Of a DNA stretch of 64,000 nt, positions 41,473 through 50,846 are shown one piece after another (positions within the stretch are counted from its first letter, which is position 1; each line of letters begins with the position of its first letter). Under the pieces are notes generated by a model. That model ran no database searches and had not been told where the DNA came from. It worked only from the letters and a program-made list of their open reading frames with translations. The position numbers and the translations under genes are program-made. The DNA is taken from contig NZ_LAQO01000008.1 in assembly GCF_000971975.1 (NCBI RefSeq), positions 186,001 through 250,000 of the forward strand, written 5' to 3'. Source of the stretch: Paenibacillus algorifonticola. Lineage in GTDB: Bacteria > Bacillota > Bacilli > Paenibacillales > Paenibacillaceae.

Positions 41473-44271
41473 CTAAACCTGTTTAAATTCAATCCAATCA
41501 ATTTGCAACCCCGGCTTGATGAATTCCAGCTTCAATTCATAGAAGCCTGCTTCCAGCTCGATTTTCACAAGCTTCTGTCTGATCCATTTGCCTTCGGTTC
41601 CATTCGTTTGGATCGTCGTCATCAGTTGATCATTCAGCGTCACATTACATGCGCTTTGAGCAAGCTCCGGCTCTGGAGACATAATGCTGACAATAATCCG
41701 GTATTGGCCGGCTTGATCCACCTTCATAAAGCTCGATCCCGTCGCGGCAGGCTTCACCTGTGCATTTTGGGTTAGTATTTGCACTTGCTCTGATGAAGCA
41801 GCCGCCCCAAGCGAAGCATTCGCCTTAAACGCTTCAACCGTCTCTACGATTTCGTGTTTTCTCGAAAATACCGGCGCGTTCATAATGAACGTGCAGATAT
41901 TCATAGCAGAGCGCTGCAATTCGCCGCGGGTCAAAGTGCCATTTTCAAGCGATTCAATCGTATTGTCATCCCAGCCATTGATTTCCGCACCGTAGTTCGG
42001 CACCACCATATACAGATCATTCTGCGCACGAACCATCCAGTTCGTTAATTTGCGATCCGCTGAGCCGCCATTGACGACATCGTTCATAATCGCCCACCAA
42101 TCCGTCATCACGATACCTTTAAAGCCCCATTCGCCGCGAAGAAGCGTCGTATTCAGGTCATAGTTGGAAGCGGCCCAATGTCCGTTAATCGGATTGTAGG
42201 AGGTCATAATCGAATTCGCGCCGCCCTGCTTCACGGCGATTTCAAAGCCTTTCAGATAAATCTCCCGAAGGGCACGTTCGGAGACGACCGCATCTACCTT
42301 GCTGCGATGCTTTTCCTGATTGTTGCAGGCAAAATGCTTCAGCGTGGCGTTAGAGCCGCCCTTCATAATTCCTTTCGTACATGCTGCTGCGAACACCCCG
42401 GAAATCAACGGATCCTCCGAAAAATATTCAAAGTTCCGCCCATTAAGCGGACTGCGGCGAATATTTAGGCCGGGCCCCAGCAGCGTATCGATGTTGTTTC
42501 TTAATAGCTCCTGACCTTCCATCACATACAGCTCTTCAACCAGCTCCGTATTCCACGTTGCCGCGAGCAAGGTGCCGATTGCGACCTGAGTCGCCTTCTG
42601 ACCGCTATCCATCCGAATGCCGGAAGGACCGTCTGCTGTACAAGCAACGGGAATGCCATAGTTGAACAGCTGGTCGCTGACTCCGCCGAAAGCCGAAGCC
42701 GTCCCCGATGTAACGAGCGGGCTGCTCATGCCTTCGCCCCTGACGATTGCCGCCAAATCCTGATCGCTAAGCTGCGCGATGAACGTTTCCATACCGACTT
42801 TACCCTCAAAAACATCTCTTAACGTATGTCCCTGATTGCCCGTCTGCGCTAACGTTGCAGGAAGATTGGTCTCGATCCGTTCGGCCATAGAAATCTTCCG
42901 CTGCGGCACCTCTACGGAGCTAAGCTCATAAGAGCCGTCTTGCTTGCGAGCGCCCGGCTTCATTCTCGTAAAGCTTTCTGTCGGCGCCATCGCTTCTTGC
43001 AGCTGCTCTACGACTTGAAGAGTCTCCACGACGTAGCCGTTTTGACCCTCGACAGCTAATTCTGCCACCTTTTTCACACTCGTACCTACATAAAAACGGT
43101 AAGTGCCCGCTTCCAGCACATAAGCGGAAGAATGTCCCGTCACACCAGCGTCATCATAGGAAGCCATAGCAGAAACAGGGAAGCTCACCGTAAGGCGCTG
43201 CGATTCGCCTGGCTGAAGCGATTTAGTTTTCCCGAATGTGACCAGCGCTTTAGCAGGTTGGCCCAGCTTGCCTTGCGGCGCTTCGTAGTAAACCTGCACC
43301 ACTTCTTTGCCCGCGAAGGTGGATCCCGTATTCGTTACGTTGACGTCGACTTCAACGTATTGCTCTCCTGCTTTAGTGACCAGCTTGGCCTCCTCAGACT
43401 TGATGTCGAACGAGGTATACGAGATGCCATAACCAAACTCAAACTGAACCTTATCCGGGCAAAACGTCTCAAAATAACGATATCCCACATAGATATCTTC
43501 CTCATAAACGTTTTTAAATTCATTGCCGTAATTCCGGGTCGATGGATAATCATTGATGGAATAAGCGATCGTATCCGTCAATTTGCCGCTTGGCGTCACA
43601 TCTCCAGCCAGCACGTCGGCAATTGCATTGCCGCCTTCCATGCCGCCCTGCCAGGAGTAAATGACACTCGCAATGGGATGCACGTAGCTTTCATCGTTCA
43701 GCCAGCTCATGTCTATAATGTTAGATACATTGAGCACAACAACGGTTTGTTCAAAATAAGCCGTCACCTGCTTCAGCATCGCTTTTTCTTCCACCGTCAA
43801 TTGGTAGCTTCCGGACTCATCAGCATTATCCTGGTCTTCTCCCGCTGTACGTCCAATCACCACGATCGCCTTGTTCGATTGGGCTCTTGCCTCCGACACC
43901 AGCTCACCCGTTAAAGGCATTTCCTTCTGATGCCATGGCTCAGCCGCCCAGCCGCCTCCGCCGTTATCGAATGGATTTTCCTCAATCCATTTCTCATAGA
44001 CAGCGGCCAGTGATTCATTGACAGCAACGTTCTTTTTGCCACGAAGCCCACCCAGCAGATTTGTTGTATAAGTAACATGAACGCTGCCGCCCGAACCGGT
44101 ACCGCTGCGATAATAGTTAACCTGGGTTCTGCCAAAAATAGCAACGTTGTCGCCATCCTTAAACGGAAGCACCTGTCCTTCATTTTTCAATAATACGGCG
44201 CCTTCTGCGGCTACCGTCCGGCTGAATTCTGCAAAACCCTCTAATGGTACACCAATATTTTGTGTGCTCAA
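41473..44271 (-). CDS. Circularly permuted GH3 beta-glycosidase
   Basis: The TTG at 44271 has AGGAGG 6 nt upstream and gives a 932-aa product; the longer frame lacks a ribosome binding site. The domain order is reversed relative to classical GH3. The alpha/beta sandwich (LLKNEGQVLPF, GRTAGEDQDN, YSWQGGMEGGNAIADVL) and FnIII-like domain come first. The TIM barrel (ADGPSGIRMDSG, LKHFACNN, GIVMTDWW with nucleophile D724) follows, and a C-terminal CBM6/35-like beta-sandwich (~825-932) ends the protein. No signal peptide is present. Hydrolysis of beta-glucosides, xylosides or related oligosaccharides is expected. It is transcribed separately from the other hydrolases. Confidence 0.9.
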   Translation of the reverse strand: MSTQNIGVPLEGFAEFSRTVAAEGAVLLKNEGQVLPFKDGDNVAIFGRTQVNYYRSGTGSGGSVHVTYTTNLLGGLRGKKNVAVNESLAAVYEKWIEENPFDNGGGGWAAEPWHQKEMPLTGELVSEARAQSNKAIVVIGRTAGEDQDNADESGSYQLTVEEKAMLKQVTAYFEQTVVVLNVSNIIDMSWLNDESYVHPIASVIYSWQGGMEGGNAIADVLAGDVTPSGKLTDTIAYSINDYPSTRNYGNEFKNVYEEDIYVGYRYFETFCPDKVQFEFGYGISYTSFDIKSEEAKLVTKAGEQYVEVDVNVTNTGSTFAGKEVVQVYYEAPQGKLGQPAKALVTFGKTKSLQPGESQRLTVSFPVSAMASYDDAGVTGHSSAYVLEAGTYRFYVGTSVKKVAELAVEGQNGYVVETLQVVEQLQEAMAPTESFTRMKPGARKQDGSYELSSVEVPQRKISMAERIETNLPATLAQTGNQGHTLRDVFEGKVGMETFIAQLSDQDLAAIVRGEGMSSPLVTSGTASAFGGVSDQLFNYGIPVACTADGPSGIRMDSGQKATQVAIGTLLAATWNTELVEELYVMEGQELLRNNIDTLLGPGLNIRRSPLNGRNFEYFSEDPLISGVFAAACTKGIMKGGSNATLKHFACNNQEKHRSKVDAVVSERALREIYLKGFEIAVKQGGANSIMTSYNPINGHWAASNYDLNTTLLRGEWGFKGIVMTDWWAIMNDVVNGGSADRKLTNWMVRAQNDLYMVVPNYGAEINGWDDNTIESLENGTLTRGELQRSAMNICTFIMNAPVFSRKHEIVETVEAFKANASLGAAASSEQVQILTQNAQVKPAATGSSFMKVDQAGQYRIIVSIMSPEPELAQSACNVTLNDQLMTTIQTNGTEGKWIRQKLVKIELEAGFYELKLEFIKPGLQIDWIEFKQV

Positions 44272-44378
44272 TTGATTTCCTCCTATTTCTCTCAAACCTC
44301 TATATCCACTCTCTTACTATACAAGCATCCCTTCTATAAAAGCAAAATCTCTCAATTATTAAAACAAGCATCCCAACG

Positions 44379-44410
44379 CAAAAAAAATCCCGCTATCAAT
44401 TAGCAGGATT
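44379..44410 (-). terminator. Terminator ending the mannoside operon
   Basis: On the minus strand AATCCTGCTA-ATTGA-TAGCGGGATT (one mismatch) is followed by eight T. It separates the epimerase-like gene from the permuted GH3 gene. Confidence 0.82.
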
Positions 44411-44497
44411 AATTCGCTCAACACGTATCTATTTAGTCTAACGTCGGCCCTTTACAGGTCCCTATAGTCTGTTTGCCTGCCAGCTATCACCTCTGGC

Positions 44498-45370
44498 TTA
44501 CGCCTCATCCCAAAATCGGCGCAGATTGTCCATCGCGATTTTAGAAGCTGCTTTGCATTCCTCCATGCCTTCGAACTCTACCGTAATGTTGCCGTCATAG
44601 CCGGAAGCTTTAATAAGCTTGACGATTTTACGGATCGGTATATCCCCATGCCCTACGATGGCCCCGCGCAGAAAATTGCCATGCGCTGTCGTAAACCATA
44701 CGCCATCACCGGGATGCTCGTCATAGGGACGGAAATAAAAATCCTTAAAGTGAACCAGAGACGCATAAGGCAAATTTTTCATTACCCCAATAATCGGGTT
44801 CTCATCTACACACATAAAGTTGCCAATATCGAGCGTCGTCTTGAAGTTGGGGCGGTCTACCGCATGGAGGACGCGCTGTACTCGGTCGCTCGCCTGAACG
44901 CTAAAGCCGTGATTTTCGATTGTAGTCGTAATCCCAAACTGTGCGGCGTAATCGGCGATGATTCGGCTCCCTTTGACGATTAGAGGCAAGCTTTCCTCAA
45001 ACCAGGCAATGGACATGTTTTCCTTGGGCAGCGTAAAAGCCGTTACATCGTGGCGCATATGGGTGATGCCCATCCGGTGCACGACATCGACATGTCTTTT
45101 AACCCGTTCCATTTCTGCGGCGAAAGCTTCCTCTGTATCCTGGACAAAGTTTGCAGGCATCGAGTAGTTGGACAATAGGATGCCTGCCGAGCTCGCCTTT
45201 TCGCGAATGGCGTCTGCCAGCTCATGATTATCCTCTACCGTATAGCCATAAGGAACCAGCTCCATATGCTCTCCGCCGTTCTCGGCAATCCAATCGACAG
45301 CGTCCAGAACCGTCATCGCTCCGGATTTCAAATCGTTTAACAAGCTATACGTGCTGAGGCCCACCTTCAT
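44498..45370 (-). CDS. Xylose-isomerase-like TIM-barrel sugar isomerase/epimerase
   Basis: This 290-aa AP endonuclease 2/xylose isomerase-like protein has the metal-ligand pattern of sugar-phosphate epimerases: GGEHMELVPYG early, ITTTIENHGF (Glu ligand), FKTTLDIGNF (Asp), LVHFKDFYF (His) and ITVEFEGMEE (Glu). The substrate is not defined by sequence. It is the last gene of the glycan operon with a related gene 17 bp upstream. A role in converting released keto- or aldo-sugars is inferred. Confidence 0.85.
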   Translation of the reverse strand: MKVGLSTYSLLNDLKSGAMTVLDAVDWIAENGGEHMELVPYGYTVEDNHELADAIREKASSAGILLSNYSMPANFVQDTEEAFAAEMERVKRHVDVVHRMGITHMRHDVTAFTLPKENMSIAWFEESLPLIVKGSRIIADYAAQFGITTTIENHGFSVQASDRVQRVLHAVDRPNFKTTLDIGNFMCVDENPIIGVMKNLPYASLVHFKDFYFRPYDEHPGDGVWFTTAHGNFLRGAIVGHGDIPIRKIVKLIKASGYDGNITVEFEGMEECKAASKIAMDNLRRFWDEA

Positions 45371-45387
45371 TTTTCAAGCTCCCCTCC

Positions 45388-46263
45388 TTATCTGTATTTC
45401 CTGATAAAATCAACCGCTTTACGAATGTCCAACTCCGGCTGCGTTCCTACCTCACGCTCAATCGTTAAGTAACCCGTATACCCAATATCCTGCAGCGCCT
45501 GAAAATAGCGATTAAAATCGACTCCGCCCTCACCGAGCGGAACTTCGCGGAAAAACAAGCCGGAAGAAACCATCTCCGCGATTTTCTCATGATCCATAGG
45601 CGCATATCCGACCGCTCCATATACATCTCTCGGATCAACCTCTTTAAGACGAATGCCATCCTTCACATGGGTATGGACAATATAATCCTTCAATAAATGA
45701 ACGCCTTGAACCGGATCATCGCCCGTCACCATAACCATGTTCGCCGGGTCAAAATTAACCGATACGCCGTTCGTCGACAAGGTATCGAGAAACGCTTTTA
45801 AGTCCGCTGCCGTTTCGGGGCCGGTCTCAATGGCGAAGTAGGCTCCGACGCTTTTGGCATATTGGCCTAACTCCTCGCAAGCGGAGTGCATCGTATGAAA
45901 CGCAGCGGAGGACGTATCGTGTGGAGCGATGCCAATATGCGTCGTTACAATCGTCGTACCGAGGTCCAGCGCCAGATCGACGATACGCTTCGATTTTTCC
46001 ACTTTCCAGCGATTGTCCTCCTCAACCCCGAAGCCATGACCGCCTAAATCGCCGACTAGCGCAGAAATTTCCAAACCAAGTGATTCTATGTAGCTTCTTA
46101 ATTCCTTGCGGGCCGCAGGCGATAAATTTTCCGGGTCCATTTCTCCCTTAACCGCATAAATCTGTACGCCCTCCGCCCCGACTTCCTTGGCTTTCGCCAG
46201 TCCCTCTCGTACCCCTAGCCCGAAGCTGTCTACGATTACACCTATTTTATTCGTTAGTTTCAT
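45388..46263 (-). CDS. Xylose-isomerase-like TIM-barrel sugar isomerase/epimerase
   Basis: This 291-aa protein is of the same superfamily as the next gene but distant in sequence. Its motifs are AEGVQIYAVKG, IVTTHIGIAPHD, GAYFAIETGPE (Glu ligand), SVNFDPANMVMV (Asp), IVHTHVKDGI (His) and YLTIEREVG (Glu). These are the metal-site positions of inosose/xylulose-type epimerases. AGGAGG precedes the ATG. The pair probably handles different steps or sugars of the same degradation route. Confidence 0.87.
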   Translation of the reverse strand: MKLTNKIGVIVDSFGLGVREGLAKAKEVGAEGVQIYAVKGEMDPENLSPAARKELRSYIESLGLEISALVGDLGGHGFGVEEDNRWKVEKSKRIVDLALDLGTTIVTTHIGIAPHDTSSAAFHTMHSACEELGQYAKSVGAYFAIETGPETAADLKAFLDTLSTNGVSVNFDPANMVMVTGDDPVQGVHLLKDYIVHTHVKDGIRLKEVDPRDVYGAVGYAPMDHEKIAEMVSSGLFFREVPLGEGGVDFNRYFQALQDIGYTGYLTIEREVGTQPELDIRKAVDFIRKYR

Positions 46264-46370
46264 CGATTAATTGGCCTCCTGTTGAACCGGATATTTGATT
46301 CCCCTTAACGAGCACATGAGCTGTAGTGTCCCAAGGATTTAGGCAACTAACAGCATCAGCCAGCGTACCC

Positions 46371-47702
46371 CTATGATTTCTGCTCCAAAATCCCCATTGC
46401 CATTGCCTTGTAAACAAGCTGCGAGAACAGGCTGTTCGACCATGCGAACCATGGACGAGTGAATTGGTGAGGATCGTCCGCATGAAAGCCTTCATGCATA
46501 AAGCCCGTATCGGCATCCGTCGCTTCCAGCACCTTAATGATTTCCAGCATTTCCTCATCGCTTGCGGCGGTCAGCCCCTGCATAGATAAAGCCATAGGCC
46601 AAATATATCCCGGCGGCGTATGAGGACTTCCAATCCCTTTAGCCGCTTTTCCTTCATAATAATAAGGATTTTCTCGGCTCAGGATGAAGCGCCGCGTGTT
46701 TTGGTAAATAGGATCATGAACATCGGTATAGCCAATGTAAGGAATGGAGAGCAAGCTTGGCGTACCCGCATCATCCAATAGGCAGTAATTCCCGAAACCA
46801 TCCGTTTCATAAGCGTAAATTTTTCCGTAAACTGGGTGATTATACATCCCGTAGAGCTGAATGCCATGGCGAATATCTTCCTCCAAATTCGCCATTTCCC
46901 GCACAAACGCTTCGTCGCGGAACACCCATTTCGCCATCTCCTGCATTTGGGCGAGCGAGACAGCGGCGAACATGTTCGCCGGGATATTATAATGCAGCTC
47001 GCAGGCGTCGTCGCTTGGGCGGAAGCCCGACCACACCATGCCCGTATAGTTGACCGGCATCCCGCGTCCATCATTGCGCAGCGTGTCGATGGCCGGGCAG
47101 TTGGAGCGTTTGAACCGGTATGCAGATTGCTCGGCATGGCGCTGCTCCGTCTTCCAAACGTTCACAATAGAGCGCATCGCCTGTTTGAACTGCTCGTCAA
47201 AAATATCAGTGAGCCCTGTTTCCTTCCAATATATATAGGACAGGCGTATCGAAAAGCATAGCGAATCCAGCTCGAATTTGCGCTCCCACACCCAAGGGGA
47301 CATTTCCGTATCGTCATTAGCATCCCAATGCCAATGATTCGCCGTTTCATTAAAAGCATTCGCGTATGGATCAATCGCAATGTACATCATATGACGCTTA
47401 ATAAGTCCAGAAATGAGCCGCTGCAATGCCGCGTCCTCTTTGGCAAAAGGCACGTAGTGGATGAGCTGCTCCACCGAATCCCGCAGCCACATCGCGGGAA
47501 TGTCGCCCGTAATGACGAAGGTCGTACCGTCATCCATCAGCTTCGTCGTCGTTTCCAGCGTATTGGGGAAACAATTGCGAAATTGCTGCTGGAGCTTCGG
47601 GCGGTGGGCTAGCTTGACCTCCGCTTCCTCCAGCACCTTTGTTATCGCTTCAGGCAGCACCAACTGCGGCAGCTTTACCTTCGGCAGCTTAAATCGTTCC
47701 AT
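46371..47702 (-). CDS. GH125 exo-alpha-1,6-mannosidase
   Basis: This 443-aa (alpha/alpha)6-barrel protein of the DUF1237/GH125 family contains the diagnostic TGDIPAMWLRDSVEQ near residue 65-80, NETANHWHWD, ERKFELDSLCF, GMVWSGFRPSDD and YGMYNHPVYG segments. GH125 enzymes are inverting, metal-independent exo-mannosidases acting on alpha-1,6-mannose. It is directly followed by the isomerase genes and preceded, 15 bp away, by the GH38 gene, consistent with joint removal of alpha-mannose branches from N-glycans or mannan. No signal peptide, so it acts in the cytoplasm on imported oligosaccharides. Confidence 0.93.
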   Translation of the reverse strand: MERFKLPKVKLPQLVLPEAITKVLEEAEVKLAHRPKLQQQFRNCFPNTLETTTKLMDDGTTFVITGDIPAMWLRDSVEQLIHYVPFAKEDAALQRLISGLIKRHMMYIAIDPYANAFNETANHWHWDANDDTEMSPWVWERKFELDSLCFSIRLSYIYWKETGLTDIFDEQFKQAMRSIVNVWKTEQRHAEQSAYRFKRSNCPAIDTLRNDGRGMPVNYTGMVWSGFRPSDDACELHYNIPANMFAAVSLAQMQEMAKWVFRDEAFVREMANLEEDIRHGIQLYGMYNHPVYGKIYAYETDGFGNYCLLDDAGTPSLLSIPYIGYTDVHDPIYQNTRRFILSRENPYYYEGKAAKGIGSPHTPPGYIWPMALSMQGLTAASDEEMLEIIKVLEATDADTGFMHEGFHADDPHQFTRPWFAWSNSLFSQLVYKAMAMGILEQKS

Positions 47703-47717
47703 AACACATAGCTCCCC

Positions 47718-50700
47718 CTACTCCTGATCCTGATCCGATGAAACAAGCTTCACCGTTTTTATCTCAAAAGGCTTGAATGTCAGCTCGAATGCCCCTCGCT
47801 CACACGGCAGCTGCACCATTTCATCCTCAAGCAAATTCACGACAGACGCTCTCACTTCTTCCTTCGGCCACTGGATCTGCACCGTCTCTCTTCCGCCTGA
47901 TGACTCATAAAACCGCAGCACGGTTCCATCCCCATCTTCGGAAGCTTTGATCGTATCCAAAATGACATGCTCGCTTTCAAAATCCAGCCATGCATGCCGT
48001 GCAGCAAGTGCGGGAACCGCTGGATGCGTACCTTTATTCGGCTGTCCCGCGACCGTCATGACGGGATGATTTAATTCCATCGCACGGCGAACAACCCTAG
48101 CCCCCCGCCAATCCTCCTGATGAGGCAGAACAGCATAAGTGAACTCGTGCTCGCCTTGATCTGCATGTTCGTCCGGCCATTTCGGCGCGCGCAGCAGCGA
48201 CAAGCGAATCGTCTGGTCCTTAATGTCGTATCCATACTTGCAGTCGTTCAGCACGCTCAAGCCGCCATTGCCCTCGGAAATATCGGCCCAGCGATGTCCG
48301 CACACTTCGAATTGCGCCTGCTCCCAGCTCGTATTGTTATGGGTCGGCCGCTCCAACGCACCGAACGGAATTTCATACGTCGCCTTTGCAGCGACAAGAT
48401 CAACCGGGAATGCCACCTTGAGCAATTTATGGCTCTCTGTCCAGCTCACCTTCGTCTGGAAGTCAACGTGGCGCTGATGGCGATACAAAATCATATCCTG
48501 GCTAATTTCCGATTCATTCAGCTTCCAGCGGAAGCGAAGCACATCCTTGGTGTTCCCCCGCTGTACGACTTCTTTCGAGATGAGCTGCACAGAGCCGGCA
48601 CGCTGCGATTCAAAGCGCGGATCGATATCCCATGCATCCCAATAGGTCGGTTTATCATGAAAAAATTGCAGCTCATTCGCCTTATCGCCCGGCTTCAGCC
48701 ACTCGCGCTGCACAGACTTGTCGTACCAGCGGGTAATCTCTCCCACGTCATTAAACTCAAGCGTGTAAAAATCCGTCTCCCAAACGGATGGAAAGGCTTC
48801 ATCTGCTTTCGCATCCTCAACGTCGTCCGTATGCGATGACGCTCGCAGCCATATCGTTGTATAGCCGAAGGCCGGGATAGATGGAACGTACACGGATATC
48901 GTCTGGACGTCCCCACTCCGTTCGACATCGCAAACCAGACGCTCCCCGTTCACATCAACAACGGATAAGCCGCTCATTTCAGCACTGCATGTCAAGCTGA
49001 CAACCTCTCCGCGTTCCCAGCCCAAGCTGTTGAACACGACGTAAGGCAACCCTTCCCCATCTGGCGTTATGTTGTCCGCAATAGCCTCAAGCGAGCGGGC
49101 GAGTGCAGCCGTCCCGATCTCCAGCACCTTCGCATATTCCTCTGTAGACGTCACGTATGCTTCAGGAATAGACGTTCCCGGGATAATATCATGGAATTGA
49201 TTGAGCAAAATCAGCTTCCAGCCTTCATCGAGAGCCTCAGTCACCTTGCCGGACAACCCCGAGAACTGCCCCCACAGCTCCGCTTCGCGGTACAGCACTT
49301 CCGCCTTGCGGTTGCTTCGCTTATTTCTTGCATGCGTCGTATAGGTGCCGCGATGAAGCTCCAAATACAAATCGCCATGCCATTTGGGCAGCGATTGCCC
49401 GCTTTTTCCGATTCCCTCGAAAAAGGCCCCGGCCGTACTGAACCTGCTGACAGGCTGCCCGACCATAAAGGAGGAGCGCTCCGCAAACTCGACCATTTCG
49501 TTCGTTACGCCGCCGCCACCATCCCCATGCCCGTAAAGCAGCATTTGCTGCGGATGCAAATCCTTCTGTTTGTACGATTTCCAGTGTTCATCGACATCCT
49601 TGGGACGGGTATGCTCATTTACTCCATGGTTCAAATAGGCAATGACGGAGGTGCCATCGATGCCCACCCAATCAAACAAGTCGTAAGGAAAAGCGTTCGT
49701 GTCATTCCAATTGAGCTTCGTAGTCATAAAATACGGGATATCGGCCAGCTTCAGCATTTGTGGCAGCGACGCGCAGTAGCCAAACGTATCAGGAAGCCAC
49801 TCAATGTTGGAACGTTTGCCGAACTCCTCCTTATAGAAGCTTTGGCCGTACAAAATTTGCCGCACCAACGACTCGCCGCTCGGAATGTTCAAATCTGGCT
49901 CCACCCACATGCCGCCGACTAGTTCCCAGCGCCCTTCGGCAATCCGCTCCTTGATCCGCTCATACAATTCGGGATAATGCTCCTTCACAAAAGCATAAAG
50001 CTGCGGCTGGCTCTGCGAATAGATGAAGCCGGGATATTCATCCATCAGCGTACATACCGTCGAAAACGTGCGGCTGGACTTGCGGACCGTTTCGCGGACA
50101 GGCCACAGCCAAGCAATGTCGATATGCGACTGCCCGACCAAATGCATAAAGCCGCTGCGGCCGCCTTCCGGCTCTTCTTCCTGAACCTTCTGGGCAAGCG
50201 ACTGCTCCAGACCGTTCACCCACTCCGCCTCATTCCAGCGCTGCGGCTCGGCGTACATGCGATCCATGATGTTGTGAATCGCCCCCACAAGGCGATTTCG
50301 CTTCAAATCGTTCTCCGGCAGCGCGTTCAACGACTCCAACAAGACTGTAACGCTGTACATCAGGCTTTGCAGCGGCTGATTCACTCGGACGAGTGCCGAA
50401 CGGATACCAGCGATCGGCGGCTGAATAACCGCCTGGCGGTTCAGCGGATCATGCGGCTCTGGAATCGGATCGTACAATTCGATTTCCAGCAGCGGCGTGC
50501 TCCCTACCCGGTCCACGGGGAGCGGCACATACCAATGATTCCGGTCGAGTCCGTGATACGGAGCCCCGTTCACCTTCAGCAGCCCTTCCCCACCCGCTTC
50601 GAAAATGAGACCAACCGCGTCTTGATGCCAAGCCTGCGGAATGTCTGCTTTTTTAGTTAAAAAATAAGTCGTGCCATGTGTACTGTGAAGAGGATTCACA

Positions 50701-50846
50701 TTTTGCACACCGACATTTTGCTCATCCATCACGTATTCGCCAGGCCGGATATATTTCGCTCTTTGCATATGCCACTGCGGAAGCTCCATCGTCTCCAGCC
50801 ACTGCCGCTCGGTCATATCCTGAATGAAGCGCCGAATTCGAATCAT
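47718..50846 (-). CDS. GH38 alpha-mannosidase
   Basis: This 1042-aa enzyme has the GH38 catalytic plan: zinc site HIDIAWLWPVRE (His, Asp), nucleophile region GGMWVEPDLNIPSGE, LPDTFGYCASLPQ, LLNQFHDIIPGTS (His ligand), and C-terminal beta domains. Bacterial GH38 enzymes release alpha-1,2/1,3/1,6-mannose. The stop overlaps the start of GH125's upstream region without a gap, and its ATG overlaps the upstream GH3 stop by 4 bp, so translation is coupled. The N-terminal ~200 residues form the extra beta domain typical of Firmicute members. Confidence 0.94.
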   Translation of the reverse strand: MIRIRRFIQDMTERQWLETMELPQWHMQRAKYIRPGEYVMDEQNVGVQNVNPLHSTHGTTYFLTKKADIPQAWHQDAVGLIFEAGGEGLLKVNGAPYHGLDRNHWYVPLPVDRVGSTPLLEIELYDPIPEPHDPLNRQAVIQPPIAGIRSALVRVNQPLQSLMYSVTVLLESLNALPENDLKRNRLVGAIHNIMDRMYAEPQRWNEAEWVNGLEQSLAQKVQEEEPEGGRSGFMHLVGQSHIDIAWLWPVRETVRKSSRTFSTVCTLMDEYPGFIYSQSQPQLYAFVKEHYPELYERIKERIAEGRWELVGGMWVEPDLNIPSGESLVRQILYGQSFYKEEFGKRSNIEWLPDTFGYCASLPQMLKLADIPYFMTTKLNWNDTNAFPYDLFDWVGIDGTSVIAYLNHGVNEHTRPKDVDEHWKSYKQKDLHPQQMLLYGHGDGGGGVTNEMVEFAERSSFMVGQPVSRFSTAGAFFEGIGKSGQSLPKWHGDLYLELHRGTYTTHARNKRSNRKAEVLYREAELWGQFSGLSGKVTEALDEGWKLILLNQFHDIIPGTSIPEAYVTSTEEYAKVLEIGTAALARSLEAIADNITPDGEGLPYVVFNSLGWERGEVVSLTCSAEMSGLSVVDVNGERLVCDVERSGDVQTISVYVPSIPAFGYTTIWLRASSHTDDVEDAKADEAFPSVWETDFYTLEFNDVGEITRWYDKSVQREWLKPGDKANELQFFHDKPTYWDAWDIDPRFESQRAGSVQLISKEVVQRGNTKDVLRFRWKLNESEISQDMILYRHQRHVDFQTKVSWTESHKLLKVAFPVDLVAAKATYEIPFGALERPTHNNTSWEQAQFEVCGHRWADISEGNGGLSVLNDCKYGYDIKDQTIRLSLLRAPKWPDEHADQGEHEFTYAVLPHQEDWRGARVVRRAMELNHPVMTVAGQPNKGTHPAVPALAARHAWLDFESEHVILDTIKASEDGDGTVLRFYESSGGRETVQIQWPKEEVRASVVNLLEDEMVQLPCERGAFELTFKPFEIKTVKLVSSDQDQE

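Noticed and set aside
49191..49922. 243-aa plus-strand ORF inside the GH38 gene
   Set aside because: Antisense shadow of a clear GH38 coding region; biased codons of the true frame leave the opposite frame open.
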